Notes: generated from the sequence alone by a model not told the origin. DNA of 64,000 nucleotides from Flagellimonas taeanensis (GCF_003584105.1 NZ_QXFO01000023.1:57665-121664), one strand, 5' to 3'; shown: positions 25,438 through 34,656, numbered from the stretch's first letter. Made by a program: numbers and translations.

Positions 25438-26748
25438 CTAGGACAGTTGTACCGGAACCCCATATAGATCAAAATCCGAAGCATCGGTAATTTCAACCGT
25501 GGTAAAGTCCCCAATTTTCACGTAATGTTTGGAAGCATCGATAAGCACCTCGTTGTCCACATCGGGGGAATCGAATTCCGTACGGCCCACAAAATGGTTG
25601 CCTTCCTTTCTATCGATGATGCATCGGAAGGTCTTTCCGATCTTCTCTTGGTTCAGTTCCCATGAAATCTGCGACTGGATTTCCATGATCTCATTGGCAC
25701 GCTGTTGTTTCACCTCTTCCGGCACATCATCCTCCAGTGAATAAGCGTGGGTGTTCTCCTCATGGCTGTAGGTAAAGCATCCCAAACGCTCAAAACGCAT
25801 TTCCTTGACCCAATCCCGCAGGATCTCGAAATCTTCCTCGGTCTCCCCAGGATAGCCAACGATCAAAGTGGTCCTGATGGCCATATCGGGGACGGCGGCC
25901 CTAAATTCCTGCAATAATTTGGTGGTCTTGGCCTGCGTGGTACCCCGCCTCATACTTTTAAGTATGGCGTCCGAAATATGTTGCAAAGGGATATCGATAT
26001 AATTGCAGATCTTGGGCTCTTCGCGCATCACTTCCAACACATCCATGGGAAAGCCCGTTGGAAAAGCATAGTGCAAACGGATCCACTCAATGCCCTCCAC
26101 CTTGACCAAGGCTTGGAGCAGTTCGGCCAAATTCCGTTTTTTGTAGAGGTCCAGACCGTAATACGTGAGATCCTGGGCAATCAAAATAAGTTCCTTCACG
26201 CCCTTCGCCGCCAATTTTTCCGACTCGGCCACCAATTCCTCTATGGGCTTGCTCTTGTGCTTGCCCCGCATAAGAGGAATGGCACAGAACGAACAGGGAC
26301 GGTCGCAACCCTCGGCAATCTTCAGGTAGGCATAGTTCTTTGGTGTGGTGGTCAAACGTTCACCAATCAGCTCATGTTTGTAGTCTGCCCCAAGTGCTTT
26401 CAGCAAATTGGGCAAGTCGCTCGTACCAAAATATTCGTCCACATTGGGAATTTCCCGTTGCAAATCCGGCTTATAGCGCTCGCTGAGACAGCCGGTCACA
26501 AAAACCTTGTCCACGAGGCCCTCTTCCTTCTTCTGCACGTATTCCAAAATGGTGTTCACGCTCTCCTCCTTCGCATTGGCAATGAAACCACAGGTGTTGA
26601 TTACCACCACGTTGCCTTCCTCTTCATGGGCGACCTCTTTGTTGTTGGCACGTAGCTGTCCCATCAACACTTCGGAGTCATAGACATTCTTGCTACAACC
26701 CAGTGTCACCACATTGATTTTGTTCTTCTTGAGCGATTTTGTCCGCAT
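25438..26748 (-). CDS. rimO: ribosomal protein S12 methylthiotransferase RimO
   Basis: The 436-residue radical SAM enzyme methylthiolates an aspartate of ribosomal protein S12. The N-terminal UPF0004 domain has cysteines in NVVTLGCSKNVYDSE, NTCGFI and VTGCLSERY. The radical SAM motif is C-D-R-P-C-S-F-C (around 142-149), and a TRAM domain forms the C-terminus. The start MRTKSLKKNKINVV was chosen over one 12 codons upstream, because the extra residues have no family counterpart. A TAnnTTTG box lies 20 bases upstream. Confidence 0.95.
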   Translation of the reverse strand: MRTKSLKKNKINVVTLGCSKNVYDSEVLMGQLRANNKEVAHEEEGNVVVINTCGFIANAKEESVNTILEYVQKKEEGLVDKVFVTGCLSERYKPDLQREIPNVDEYFGTSDLPNLLKALGADYKHELIGERLTTTPKNYAYLKIAEGCDRPCSFCAIPLMRGKHKSKPIEELVAESEKLAAKGVKELILIAQDLTYYGLDLYKKRNLAELLQALVKVEGIEWIRLHYAFPTGFPMDVLEVMREEPKICNYIDIPLQHISDAILKSMRRGTTQAKTTKLLQEFRAAVPDMAIRTTLIVGYPGETEEDFEILRDWVKEMRFERLGCFTYSHEENTHAYSLEDDVPEEVKQQRANEIMEIQSQISWELNQEKIGKTFRCIIDRKEGNHFVGRTEFDSPDVDNEVLIDASKHYVKIGDFTTVEITDASDFDLYGVPVQLS

Positions 26749-26767
26749 AGTTGCTATAAATGGAGTG

Positions 26768-26775
26768 CAAAAATA
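26768..26775 (-). promoter_or_regulatory. -7 box of rimO
   Basis: TATTTTTG on the minus strand matches TAnnTTTG and ends 20 bases before the rimO ATG. No TTG at the expected -33 distance was found. Confidence 0.45.
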
Positions 26776-26875
26776 CAACAACACAGCGCATTACATCGAT
26801 TTGCCTGCATAATTTTCCTGTTGTGGAGTTAAACTATTGGCCCCAACGGTGGTCTAAGCTCCAAATTCCAAAGTC

Positions 26876-27979
26876 ATGAAACGATTTGCACATCCCTTCC
26901 TTCTACTTTGCCTCGTATTGATTTTCAGTTGTTCTTCGGACGATGGTCCGGGAGATGACGACAACATCCCAGATCCCGAAACAGGTGAACTGTATTTTCC
27001 CCCTGTGGGTTCCGCGGAATGGGAGACCACCTCCCCGGCCGATCTGGCATGGAACACTGAGGCTGAGCAGGCCCTTTACGATCTGTTGGAGGAAAAGGGC
27101 ACCGATGGGTTCATCATCCTGAAAGATGGCAAAATTGTGGTGGAATGGTATTTTGGGGATTTCACCGCAGGGGACAACCATTCGTGGAACTCCGCCGGCA
27201 AAACCTTGACGGCCATGACGGTCGGCATTGCCCAAGAAGAAGGATTTTTATCCATCGGCGATTCTTCCATGGACTATTTGGGCGAAGGATGGTCCATGCT
27301 CACCCCAGAACAGGAGGCCAATATCACCGTGCGACACCACTTGACCATGACCACAGGGCTGGACTATACCGTGGACGAACCTTTCTGCTATGACAAGGAA
27401 TGTCTGCTCTACAAAAATGAACCGGGCACCTATTGGTACTATCACAATGCCGCCTATACGATACTCGATCAAATCGTGACCAACGCTATCGGCACGGATT
27501 TCAAAACCTATTCCTATCAAAAGATACGGGACAGGATCGGCATGCAGGGCAATTGGATCACGGCGGGCTACAACAACCTTTTCTTCAGCAATACCCGTAG
27601 CATGGCCCGGTTTGGATTGCTTTGTTTGAACCAAGGCACATGGGACGACGCTGAGATCTTATCGGACAAGACCTATTTTACGGAAATGACAACCACCTCC
27701 CAAAACCTGAACCCTTCCTATGGGTATTTATGGTGGTTGAACGGAAAGAGCCAGCACAAGGCTCCCGGTTCGGAAACCACTTTTGAGGGGGAACTGTTCC
27801 CCGATGCCCCTGACGACCTTATTGCGGGACTGGGTGCCTTTGACCAAAAACTCTACCTAGTGCCCAGTGAAAACTTGGTAATCGTGCGATTGGGGGACGA
27901 TGCCGGGGAAAACCAATTGGGCCCCTCCAGTTTTGACAATCTGCTCTGGGAAAGGCTGAATGCCTATATTGGGGAATAA
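26876..27979 (+). CDS. class C beta-lactamase-like serine hydrolase lipoprotein
   Basis: The 367-residue lipoprotein (Cys19 in VLIFSC, then an Asp-rich linker) belongs to the beta-lactamase/DD-peptidase-like clan. It has the SxxK nucleophile S106-A-G-K109 in WNSAGKTLTAM, the YxN motif Y189-H-N191, and a SEGTFGG-like region around GYLWWLNGK. The family includes esterases and D-aminopeptidases, so the substrate is open. It has no operon partner on its strand; the 114 bases that follow lead into the AT-rich module. Confidence 0.88.
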   Translation: MKRFAHPFLLLCLVLIFSCSSDDGPGDDDNIPDPETGELYFPPVGSAEWETTSPADLAWNTEAEQALYDLLEEKGTDGFIILKDGKIVVEWYFGDFTAGDNHSWNSAGKTLTAMTVGIAQEEGFLSIGDSSMDYLGEGWSMLTPEQEANITVRHHLTMTTGLDYTVDEPFCYDKECLLYKNEPGTYWYYHNAAYTILDQIVTNAIGTDFKTYSYQKIRDRIGMQGNWITAGYNNLFFSNTRSMARFGLLCLNQGTWDDAEILSDKTYFTEMTTTSQNLNPSYGYLWWLNGKSQHKAPGSETTFEGELFPDAPDDLIAGLGAFDQKLYLVPSENLVIVRLGDDAGENQLGPSSFDNLLWERLNAYIGE

Positions 27980-28093
27980 TTGCGCTTGTATAGTTCCTTA
28001 AGATTTGGTTTTCCTTGGAAGATCCTCTTCCGCATTGATTTTATGATTATTTTGGGTATTACAGTTAAATAAACAGGTTATCGATAATAAAAA

Positions 28094-28954
28094 ATGAGTA
28101 AGAGTAGTTTGGTATATTGTATTAACCCAAGTCAATACGAAATATTTGACGAGAGAATTAATAAGCCAGTATGGTATCGAAAGATTGAAAACGGAAAAGA
28201 AACAGGCTCATTGGTTTCTCAAGAAATAGATGAAATTGAATTCCCAAAAAATCCATTTGAATTTTTTGCACCCAACAATGTTGGGATGCTTCTTTCTATA
28301 AGTCAACGCTATAAGGTTTTGGCTAAGGGATTATACGATGAAAAGATAAACCCAAACAATGTAAAACACTCCTATGTTGAAACTGAAAAAGACAAAAAGA
28401 AGTTTTTACAAGAAAAGTCAATAGTTTCTGCTGATTATATTGAATTAATTCAGATTTCAGTAGTGTTCGCTTATACTGCAATTGAATCATTTGCCAACCT
28501 AAGTATTCCAGAAGACTATGAATATAAAGTAAAGGTTAAGAGCAAAGGTATTACAGAAATCTATGATAAAACTGCTATAGAAAGATGGGTTTCTTTAACC
28601 GATAAGATTGCAAAAGTTCTTACGGACGTGTATTCAACTTCAAAAATTGAATCTCAAAAATTTTGGAGCAATTTAAAGTCATTAGAAAAAAACAGACACA
28701 ATATAATTCATCAAAAGTCTATTAATCGAACGGAGTTTTATAAAGAGTACTTCAAAGAAGGGATTTTCAAGCAAATTGACTCCGCTCAAACTGTTTTACA
28801 ATTCTTTTATGATGCTCATTCTAAGGAAAATAGAACAAATCCGTTGTGGCCATGGGCGATTGGAAAAGAAAAAGCTTTTCCAATTGCTGAATTTGAATCA
28901 AAGAATTTTGAAGTTGTAGGAAATTTATTTGAAGGAAAAATGAAAATAAAATGA
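28094..28954 (+). CDS. HEPN-like protein of unknown function in an AT-rich module
   Basis: The 286-residue soluble protein has no signal peptide. A helical stretch at about 112-220 contains VVFAYTAIESFANLSIP and then SLEKNRHNIIHQKS, with R201-H-x3-H206 fitting the Rx4-6H motif of HEPN ribonuclease/toxin or RNA-binding domains. The first 95 residues are unrecognised. Base composition and codon use (AAA, AAT, ATT, TTA) are far more AT-rich than in all neighbours, which points to recent transfer. The next gene overlaps by ATGA. A toxin/antitoxin or defence role is possible but unproven, since many HEPN proteins are house-keeping. Confidence 0.7.
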   Translation: MSKSSLVYCINPSQYEIFDERINKPVWYRKIENGKETGSLVSQEIDEIEFPKNPFEFFAPNNVGMLLSISQRYKVLAKGLYDEKINPNNVKHSYVETEKDKKKFLQEKSIVSADYIELIQISVVFAYTAIESFANLSIPEDYEYKVKVKSKGITEIYDKTAIERWVSLTDKIAKVLTDVYSTSKIESQKFWSNLKSLEKNRHNIIHQKSINRTEFYKEYFKEGIFKQIDSAQTVLQFFYDAHSKENRTNPLWPWAIGKEKAFPIAEFESKNFEVVGNLFEGKMKIK

Positions 28955-29466
28955 CCGAACAATTAATTACAGAATTAATTGGAAAACCATTCGAAATCGA
29001 TTGGCGAAAACCAAAAGCAATTGGCAGTGCTGGATTTTATTTAAAGTCGTTTAATCCCAAAAGTCTTGAAATTGAAATTCTGAAATTGAATTCAAAATGC
29101 AGCTTTGAAAAACGAACACGTGGAATTCTATTGCGTGCAAATTATTCAAATAAACTAACTGAGATACCTATCCCTAAAGAAAATATAATCGGAATCACTT
29201 TAATACGCGGGAAAGAAAATATTAATCCATTTTTTCTATCACCAATGTGGATTTTGCTAAAACTTGGAGTTTCTAAACTGTATGCTCGGTATTTCCGATT
29301 CAGACTTAATGAATATTCAATTGACCAAATGGGGCTGAATTTAAATACAACAGAATATGAAATGAATTTTATTGCGAATGGATATTTGTTCGAAAGACAA
29401 TTAAGTTTCTTTGAGAATCTGAATTACGGAAACAAATTAAAAAAGGAAATAAAAGCCAATACATAA
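28951..29466 (+). CDS. unknown partner protein coupled to the HEPN-like gene
   Basis: The 171-residue protein has no recognisable family. It appears beta-rich over residues 20-100 (AGFYLKSFNPKSLEIEILKL, IPIPKENIIGITLIRGKENI), with a short hydrophobic patch (MWILLKLGVSKLYARYF) and a charged C-terminus. The first half could form a PH-like or small barrel fold, but this is speculative. It shares the AT-rich codon use of the upstream gene and starts within its stop (ATGA), so the two form one transferred unit. A palindrome and a 16-A run follow directly. Confidence 0.65.
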   Translation: MTEQLITELIGKPFEIDWRKPKAIGSAGFYLKSFNPKSLEIEILKLNSKCSFEKRTRGILLRANYSNKLTEIPIPKENIIGITLIRGKENINPFFLSPMWILLKLGVSKLYARYFRFRLNEYSIDQMGLNLNTTEYEMNFIANGYLFERQLSFFENLNYGNKLKKEIKANT

Positions 29467-29475
29467 CAACGGTAT

Positions 29476-29508
29476 AGTTCATTGAACTGATCAAAAAAAA
29501 AAAAAAAA
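29476..29508. repeat. palindrome and 16-base A-run closing the AT-rich module
   Basis: AGTTCA-T-TGAACT (29476-29488) is a perfect 6-1-6 palindrome, followed at 29493-29508 by sixteen consecutive A. Base composition returns to the genomic norm right after. The upstream AACAACGG is reminiscent of short repeats seen after cassette-like genes in some Bacteroidota, but I cannot confirm that. Confidence 0.5.
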
Positions 29509-29584
29509 ACGGGAAATCCATTCTGAATCATCAACTTAGACCATACCCCAAAGAATCACAATTCGAATTGACCAACAATCCCAC

Positions 29585-31246
29585 CTACTCCCTATAAGCC
29601 GTGGGTATTTTCCGGGAATGGGTCAAATCCTCAAAAGCCTTCCCGATCCGTAGCAGATGTGCCTCTGAAAATGGTTTCCCGATAAAGGTCAAACTTTCAG
29701 GCTCGCCATTGGGCTTGTACCCCATAGGGACGGTAAGGGCAGGATATTCGGCCACCGCAGCATAACCTGCATGGTAATTGTTGATGCTCAAAATGGCATC
29801 CAACGTTTGTCCTTCCATCACATCAAAGAAAGATTTCCCCGCATTTTTCAGTTCGGTCTTGATCTTTTCAAAATCTTCTTGGGACGTGGAATCGGCCAAG
29901 ATCCCGTCAAAACGGGCCTGCCCATAAGGTATGCGCACCAAGGAATCTTCACTGTTGAAGCGGACCACATCCTCAATATTCTCCACTTTTACCACATCCT
30001 TGTTCTTGACCATAGCCTCCAAGTAGTCCTGAAGGTCCTTTTTCATATCCAAATTCAACAACGTAAGGAAATGATCCAACTGGACGTCCTTGGGTTCAAA
30101 TTCGACAATTTCGGCACCTGCTTCTCGAAGCTTTTCAACACTGAGTGCATAGAGGGAATCCCGCTCCATCAAATTTTTCATCACTCCCAAACGAACAGTT
30201 TTCAGGGGTTCGGGTTGTGTCCATGCAGATAAAACCCCTGGTTCAGGTTCCACCGACTTGGGGTCTGCACCGTCTCTGCCCAGCATGGCATCCAACAAAA
30301 TGGCATTGTCGGTCACGTTTCTGGTCATGGGCCCCGGCGTATCCAAGGTACTGGAAATGGGTACAATGCCTGTTCGGCTCAGCAGCCCAATAGTGGGTTT
30401 TAGGCCCACGACCGAGTTTTGACTGGAGGGTGAAAGGATGGAACCCGAGGTTTCGGTGCCCACTGCACCGACCGCATAATTGGCAGCCATCGATGTGCCA
30501 CTACCGGCACTGGATCCACCTGTGTCAAATTGTTGTCTGCCGTAGGGATTCATGGTTTGCCCGCCCACGGCACTCTGCCCGTTGGGGCACACATCGCAGA
30601 TGAAATTGGCCCATTCGCTCAAATTCACCTTGCCCAAGATGAGCGCTCCCTTTTCCTTCAATCGTTTTACAATAAAGGCATCCTCCGTCTTGTTGTCCAT
30701 CAACGCAACAGCCCCAGCAGTCGTTTTCATTTCCGAAGTGCCGATGTTGTCCTTCAACAAGATGGGCATCCCATAAATGGGATGATGGGTTTCCAGACTT
30801 TCATCCAATTTCCGGGCCTCTTCCAATACGTTTGGGTTCAATGCAATGATGGTATTGAGCGTAGTGTTGTTCGGAAGTTCGTAGGTATAGATTCGGTGCA
30901 GGTAGAACAGGACCAAGTCTTCATAGGTGAACGTTCCCGCATCGATATGTTTCTGGATGGTGGGGATATCCTGTTCCAAGACCAAGGGTTTCATTTTTTC
31001 ATATTGGGCCGATGAAAATTGGGACACTTCCCCATACAAGGGCTGGAACACCTCGTTTTTGTCCAACACCTTGCTCTGGATGAATTTGTACCGCATCCGT
31101 TCGCTTTCGTTGTCGGCACTGGTCGCCACCTCTGTGGAATCGTTATAAGGGGTCCAAAGGACAACTTCCTCCTTCGGTTCCACATTTTTCTGTTTGCAGG
31201 CTGAAAGAACAATGATCAAAAAGCCGAGGATGAGTTGTCTGTACAT
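29585..31246 (-). CDS. amidase-signature family hydrolase, lipoprotein
   Basis: The 553-residue envelope lipoprotein (Cys17 in IIVLSAC) belongs to the amidase signature family, which hydrolyses C-N amide bonds by a Ser-cisSer-Lys triad. Lys165 lies in PILLKDNIGT, cis-Ser245 in FDTGGSSAGSG, and the nucleophile Ser269 in GTETSGSILSP. It is unlike GatA, which is cytoplasmic and shorter. It follows ftsY by five bases and may be co-transcribed with it. Its substrate cannot be deduced. Confidence 0.92.
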   Translation of the reverse strand: MYRQLILGFLIIVLSACKQKNVEPKEEVVLWTPYNDSTEVATSADNESERMRYKFIQSKVLDKNEVFQPLYGEVSQFSSAQYEKMKPLVLEQDIPTIQKHIDAGTFTYEDLVLFYLHRIYTYELPNNTTLNTIIALNPNVLEEARKLDESLETHHPIYGMPILLKDNIGTSEMKTTAGAVALMDNKTEDAFIVKRLKEKGALILGKVNLSEWANFICDVCPNGQSAVGGQTMNPYGRQQFDTGGSSAGSGTSMAANYAVGAVGTETSGSILSPSSQNSVVGLKPTIGLLSRTGIVPISSTLDTPGPMTRNVTDNAILLDAMLGRDGADPKSVEPEPGVLSAWTQPEPLKTVRLGVMKNLMERDSLYALSVEKLREAGAEIVEFEPKDVQLDHFLTLLNLDMKKDLQDYLEAMVKNKDVVKVENIEDVVRFNSEDSLVRIPYGQARFDGILADSTSQEDFEKIKTELKNAGKSFFDVMEGQTLDAILSINNYHAGYAAVAEYPALTVPMGYKPNGEPESLTFIGKPFSEAHLLRIGKAFEDLTHSRKIPTAYRE

Positions 31247-31251
31247 AGGCT

Positions 31252-32208
31252 TTACATTTTGAAGAATGAATCCACAAATTCATATTTGTTGAACACCTGA
31301 AGGTCCTCTATACCCTCTCCCACTCCGATGTATTTCACGGGAATCTTGAACTGGTCAGAAATACCGATCACCACACCGCCCTTTGCAGTGCCGTCCAACT
31401 TGGTCACTGCCAAACTGGTCACCTCTGTGGCTTTGGTAAATTGCTTGGCCTGCTCAAAGGCATTTTGCCCCGTGGATCCGTCCAGCACCAAAAGTACTTC
31501 GTGCGGCGCATCGGGCACCACTTTTTGCATCACGCGCTTTACCTTGGAAAGCTCATTCATCAGATTGACCTTATTGTGCAACCTACCGGCAGTATCCACC
31601 AATACCACATCGGCTTGATCGGCCACGGCAGAGTTAAGGGTATCGAATGCCACGGAAGCGGGATCGCTTCCCATTTTTTGTTTGATGATGGGTACCTGTA
31701 CCCTATCCGCCCATACCTGCAACTGGTCAATCGCGGCCGCCCGGAAGGTATCACCCGCGCCCAACACCACTTTCAGGCCCTTGTTCTTGAACTGGTGTGC
31801 CAATTTCCCAATGGTGGTGGTCTTGCCCACGCCGTTCACGCCGACGACCATGATCACATACGGTTTTTTATCGGTAGGGATGGATATTTCGGTGCTTTCG
31901 CCCACATGGGTCTCGGAAAGGAGCCCTGCTATTTCTTCGCGAAGGATGGTATTGAGTTCATCGGTCCCCATGTATTTGTCCCGGGAGACCCGTTCCTCGA
32001 TGCGCTCAATGATCTTGAGCGTGGTGTTCACCCCCACGTCCGAAGAGACCAAAACCTCTTCAAGGTTGTCCAGTACCTCGTCGTCCACCTTGGACTTTCC
32101 GGCCACGGCCTTGCCCAACTTGCCAAAGAAACTGGATTTTGATTTTTCCAGGCCCTTATCCAAAGTCTCTTTTTTGTCCTTTGAAAATATATTCTTGAAT
32201 AAGCTCAT
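31252..32208 (-). CDS. ftsY: signal recognition particle receptor FtsY
   Basis: The 318-residue NG-domain GTPase docks SRP-ribosome complexes at the membrane for co-translational export. The N domain is at about 20-100. G1 is GVNGVGKTTTIGKLA (about 123-137), followed by VLGAGDTFRAAAIDQL, VDTAGR and TKLDGTAKGG, and the end is IGVGEGIEDLQVFNKYEFVDSFF. It lacks the long acidic A domain of the E. coli protein, as usual in this phylum. It lies downstream of the L28-L33-DUF4295 genes, separated by an intrinsic terminator. Confidence 0.97.
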   Translation of the reverse strand: MSLFKNIFSKDKKETLDKGLEKSKSSFFGKLGKAVAGKSKVDDEVLDNLEEVLVSSDVGVNTTLKIIERIEERVSRDKYMGTDELNTILREEIAGLLSETHVGESTEISIPTDKKPYVIMVVGVNGVGKTTTIGKLAHQFKNKGLKVVLGAGDTFRAAAIDQLQVWADRVQVPIIKQKMGSDPASVAFDTLNSAVADQADVVLVDTAGRLHNKVNLMNELSKVKRVMQKVVPDAPHEVLLVLDGSTGQNAFEQAKQFTKATEVTSLAVTKLDGTAKGGVVIGISDQFKIPVKYIGVGEGIEDLQVFNKYEFVDSFFKM

Positions 32209-32313
32209 CTCGTGTTCAATAGATAATCCCCCAAAGATAGCAAAGTAAGGGGAGTTATGTTAAATCAATGTTCCTTTGCCGTGAAATGTCTTGGTCCGCT
32301 GGGCAATGGACAT

Positions 32314-32341
32314 AAAAAAAGCCGCTCTATATGAGCGGCTC
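32314..32341 (-). terminator. intrinsic terminator after the ribosomal protein genes
   Basis: AGCCGCTC-TATAT-GAGCGGCT (32320-32340) forms an 8-bp stem, and on the minus strand a run of seven U follows (32320-32314). It ends the rpmB-rpmG-DUF4295 transcript before ftsY. Confidence 0.85.
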
Positions 32342-32366
32342 CGTATTTCCTATTGGGAAATTTGTC

Positions 32367-32519
32367 TTATTGCTTGTTCAACCAATCATTGACCATTTCA
32401 GGAGCCATTACAGACTCTACGAAAGTATAGGCACCCGTTTTTGGAGACTTTACCATTTTGATGGCCTTGGTCAATCTTTTGGATGATGATTGAAGCGTTG
32501 CTACTGTTTTCTTTGCCAT
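32367..32519 (-). CDS. DUF4295-family small basic protein
   Basis: This 50-residue protein begins MAKKTVATLQSSSKRLTK and ends VNDWLNKQ. It matches the Bacteroidetes-specific DUF4295 family, which is almost always encoded after L33 and L28 and is presumed to be ribosome-associated. It is highly basic at the N-terminus. The start lies 38 bases after the L33 stop, and a terminator follows 26 bases later. Confidence 0.9.
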   Translation of the reverse strand: MAKKTVATLQSSSKRLTKAIKMVKSPKTGAYTFVESVMAPEMVNDWLNKQ

Positions 32520-32557
32520 GGCTTATGTATTGTTTGCCTTTTCGTGATGAAAAGGGA

Positions 32558-32740
32558 TTACTTGATTTCTTTATGGACGGTCATGCGCTTAAGGATAGGG
32601 TTGAATTTTTTGATCTCCATCCTATCTGGCGTATTCTTCTTGTTCTTGGTGGTAATGTACCTGGACGTACCTGGCATACCAGATTCCTTGTGCTCTGTGC
32701 ACTCCAAAATTACCTGAATCCTATTTCCTTTCTTGGCCAT
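32558..32740 (-). CDS. rpmG: 50S ribosomal protein L33
   Basis: The 60-residue protein contains the L33 pattern [10 protein letters not shown]...[23 protein letters not shown]. Of the four zinc-binding cysteines of the C+ form only one remains, so this is the zinc-free C- form. It is second in the L28-L33-DUF4295 operon. Confidence 0.97.
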   Translation of the reverse strand: MAKKGNRIQVILECTEHKESGMPGTSRYITTKNKKNTPDRMEIKKFNPILKRMTVHKEIK

Positions 32741-32768
32741 TGTATCGTACTTAAAACGCTTATACTAC

Positions 32769-32996
32769 TTACTTTTGGGCATTCATCTCCTTCAACACGG
32801 CAGAGATACCCTTCTTGTTGATGATTTTCAATCCTTTGGAAGATACGTTCAAGGTTACCCAACGGTCTTCTTCAGGAATGTAAAATTTCTTCTTGGAAAC
32901 GTTCACATCGAACCTTCTCTTCGTCTTATTGATAGAAAAGGATACGTTGTTTCCAAACATCACCTTTTTTCCTGTAACTTCACAAACTTTAGACAT
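32769..32996 (-). CDS. rpmB: 50S ribosomal protein L28
   Basis: The 75-residue protein starts MSKVCEVTGKKVMFGNNVSFS and contains NKTKRRFDVNV and RWVTLNVSSKGLKIINKKG, as in L28. Only the first cysteine of the zinc-type L28 remains. It is first in the operon, with a very good promoter 33 bases upstream. Confidence 0.97.
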   Translation of the reverse strand: MSKVCEVTGKKVMFGNNVSFSINKTKRRFDVNVSKKKFYIPEEDRWVTLNVSSKGLKIINKKGISAVLKEMNAQK

Positions 32997-33029
32997 CTCC
33001 CTAACTTTTGAGTGATTTTATTGAGGCTG

Positions 33030-33060
33030 CAAATTTATACCATTTTAACGGGACGTACAA
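33030..33060 (-). promoter_or_regulatory. promoter of rpmB-rpmG-DUF4295
   Basis: On the minus strand TTG (33060-33058), a 20-base spacer and TAAATTTG (33037-33030) match the Bacteroidetes TTG/TAnnTTTG consensus. The box ends 33 bases before the L28 ATG. Confidence 0.75.
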
Positions 33061-33069
33061 AATTCTTTT

Positions 33070-34317
33070 TCAGAAATTTAAAATTTCTTTGTAAAGCAGT
33101 TCAAAAGCCTTGCTTACAGACTTCTTCACCACCCGTTCCCTATGGTTCCCCATGGCAAATTTATGGGCCGTTGTCCCTCTTGGGGTACTGATCCCAATAT
33201 ACACCGTTCCCACATCTGCATCGGAGTCACCTTTGGTGGGACCTGCATTGCCCGTCGTGGACACCGCAAAATCGGTTCCCAGCAGGTTCCTGACGTTCTC
33301 CGCCATGGCCATGGCCACTTCTTCGCTGACGACCGAATGTTGCTCGACCAACGCTTCCGGGACGCCCAACACCTTGATCTTGGTCTCAGTGGCATAGCTG
33401 ACCACACTCCCCTTGAAATAGTTGGAAGCCCCTGGCACCGCCGTGATCTGTTCGGCAATCCTTCCCCCCGTAAAGCTCTCGGCCGTGGCCAAGGTCATCT
33501 GCCTTTGGGTCAAAAACTTGCCTATTTGGCTTTCGATGGTCCCGTCCTCTTCCTCTCCATAAATGATGTCCCCAATGATAGGATACAATTTTTTGGCCTC
33601 GGCCTCAACAGATGCCAAGAGCGCTTCCCTGTCCACCCCTTTGGAGGAAAGACGGAGCCTCACCCTACCCAGATTGGGCAAATACGCTAATTTGATATGG
33701 CGAGGCAGGCTGTTCTCCCACGACTCAATTTTCTCCGCGATGGCACTTTCACCCATACCATAGGTCAATAGGGTCTTGTGGACGATATAGGGCCTTTCGT
33801 AGGTTTCCATGATCTTGGGCAAAACCGAACTGGTAATAAGGTTTTTCATCTCATAGGGGACCCCTGGCAGAAAGAAATAGGACATATCACCCTTTTTCAT
33901 CCAGAGTCCCGGTGCCGTCCCGAACGCATTGTGGAGCACTGTTGCCTTGGAGGGCACCAATGCCTGTCTGCGGTTCAGGTTGGAAATGGGCGTGGTGATG
34001 TACTTTTTGAAAAGCTCCTCTATATGTTCCAAGACCGCTTGGTCCTGCACGAGGGTATCCCCAAAGAAGTTACAGAGCGTTTCCTTTGTGACATCGTCCT
34101 TAGTAGGGCCAAGCCCTCCCGTGACAATGATCACGGACGAGCGCTCTCCTGCCTCTTGCAGTGCATTGGTGATATGCTCCCTATCGTCCTGCACCGAAGT
34201 TATCTGATAGACAGAAACGCCAATCTGGTTGAGCTCTTTGGCAATGAAAGCGGAATTGGAATCGACTATTTGTCCAATAAGGATCTCATCCCCAATGGTG
34301 ATGATCTCGGCCTGCAT
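33070..34317 (-). CDS. cinA: CinA: nicotinamide-nucleotide amidase / pyrophosphatase-like protein
   Basis: The 415-residue protein has an N-terminal MoaB/MogA-like COG1058 domain ([22 protein letters not shown] at 7-28 and [15 protein letters not shown] near 65). The C-terminal CinA amidase domain (about 258-412) contains [18 protein letters not shown] and STTGNAGPT. It recycles NMN to nicotinate mononucleotide in NAD salvage. Its ATG directly abuts the stop of the Hpt gene, so it is the last gene of the exonuclease/FAH/Hpt/cinA set. Confidence 0.95.
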   Translation of the reverse strand: MQAEIITIGDEILIGQIVDSNSAFIAKELNQIGVSVYQITSVQDDREHITNALQEAGERSSVIIVTGGLGPTKDDVTKETLCNFFGDTLVQDQAVLEHIEELFKKYITTPISNLNRRQALVPSKATVLHNAFGTAPGLWMKKGDMSYFFLPGVPYEMKNLITSSVLPKIMETYERPYIVHKTLLTYGMGESAIAEKIESWENSLPRHIKLAYLPNLGRVRLRLSSKGVDREALLASVEAEAKKLYPIIGDIIYGEEEDGTIESQIGKFLTQRQMTLATAESFTGGRIAEQITAVPGASNYFKGSVVSYATETKIKVLGVPEALVEQHSVVSEEVAMAMAENVRNLLGTDFAVSTTGNAGPTKGDSDADVGTVYIGISTPRGTTAHKFAMGNHRERVVKKSVSKAFELLYKEILNF

Positions 34318-34656
34318 CTATAGATCAAAATCTTTTTTAAGTTCCGCTACGACCTGAAGGACATCTTTCTTGAGCATCGGGAACTTGTTCGCTATCTCTT
34401 CCATGCTTGCCTCATTTTTTCCCAAGGTCTCAATTTCCAACGCCCTAGCCCTGGTCTGCTCCATACCCAGAATATCCACATTGGGCTTTATCTTATGGGC
34501 CAGTTTATAGACGTTTTCATGATCTCTATTTCCGATGGCCTTTTCCAGGCCTTCCAAGTCTTCTGGAACTTCTTCCAAAAAAACAGAAATCACAGAGGCA
34601 ATGAAATCTTCATCGCCTTCGGCCATTTCATTGATTTTATCGAGGTTGTAAATCAT
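34318..34656 (-). CDS. Hpt-domain histidine phosphotransfer protein
   Basis: The 112-residue all-helical protein matches a stand-alone Hpt domain. The phospho-acceptor would be His54 in YKLAHKIKPNVDILGM, where the usual HxLKG is replaced by HKIKPN. Such proteins pass phosphate between histidine kinases and response regulators, but none is encoded nearby. Its start overlaps the previous stop by one base (TAATG) and its stop abuts cinA, so it is tightly embedded in this operon. Confidence 0.85.
   Translation of the reverse strand: MIYNLDKINEMAEGDEDFIASVISVFLEEVPEDLEGLEKAIGNRDHENVYKLAHKIKPNVDILGMEQTRARALEIETLGKNEASMEEIANKFPMLKKDVLQVVAELKKDFDL

Noticed and set aside
24294..27979. Two serine hydrolases as antibiotic-resistance beta-lactamases
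   Set aside because: The first lacks an evident class A glutamate motif, and the second is only a general member of the class C-like clan. Neither lies with resistance or mobility genes.
28020..29510. Insertion sequence or prophage remnant at the AT-rich module
   Set aside because: No transposase, integrase, terminal inverted repeats or target duplication could be found; only base composition suggests transfer.
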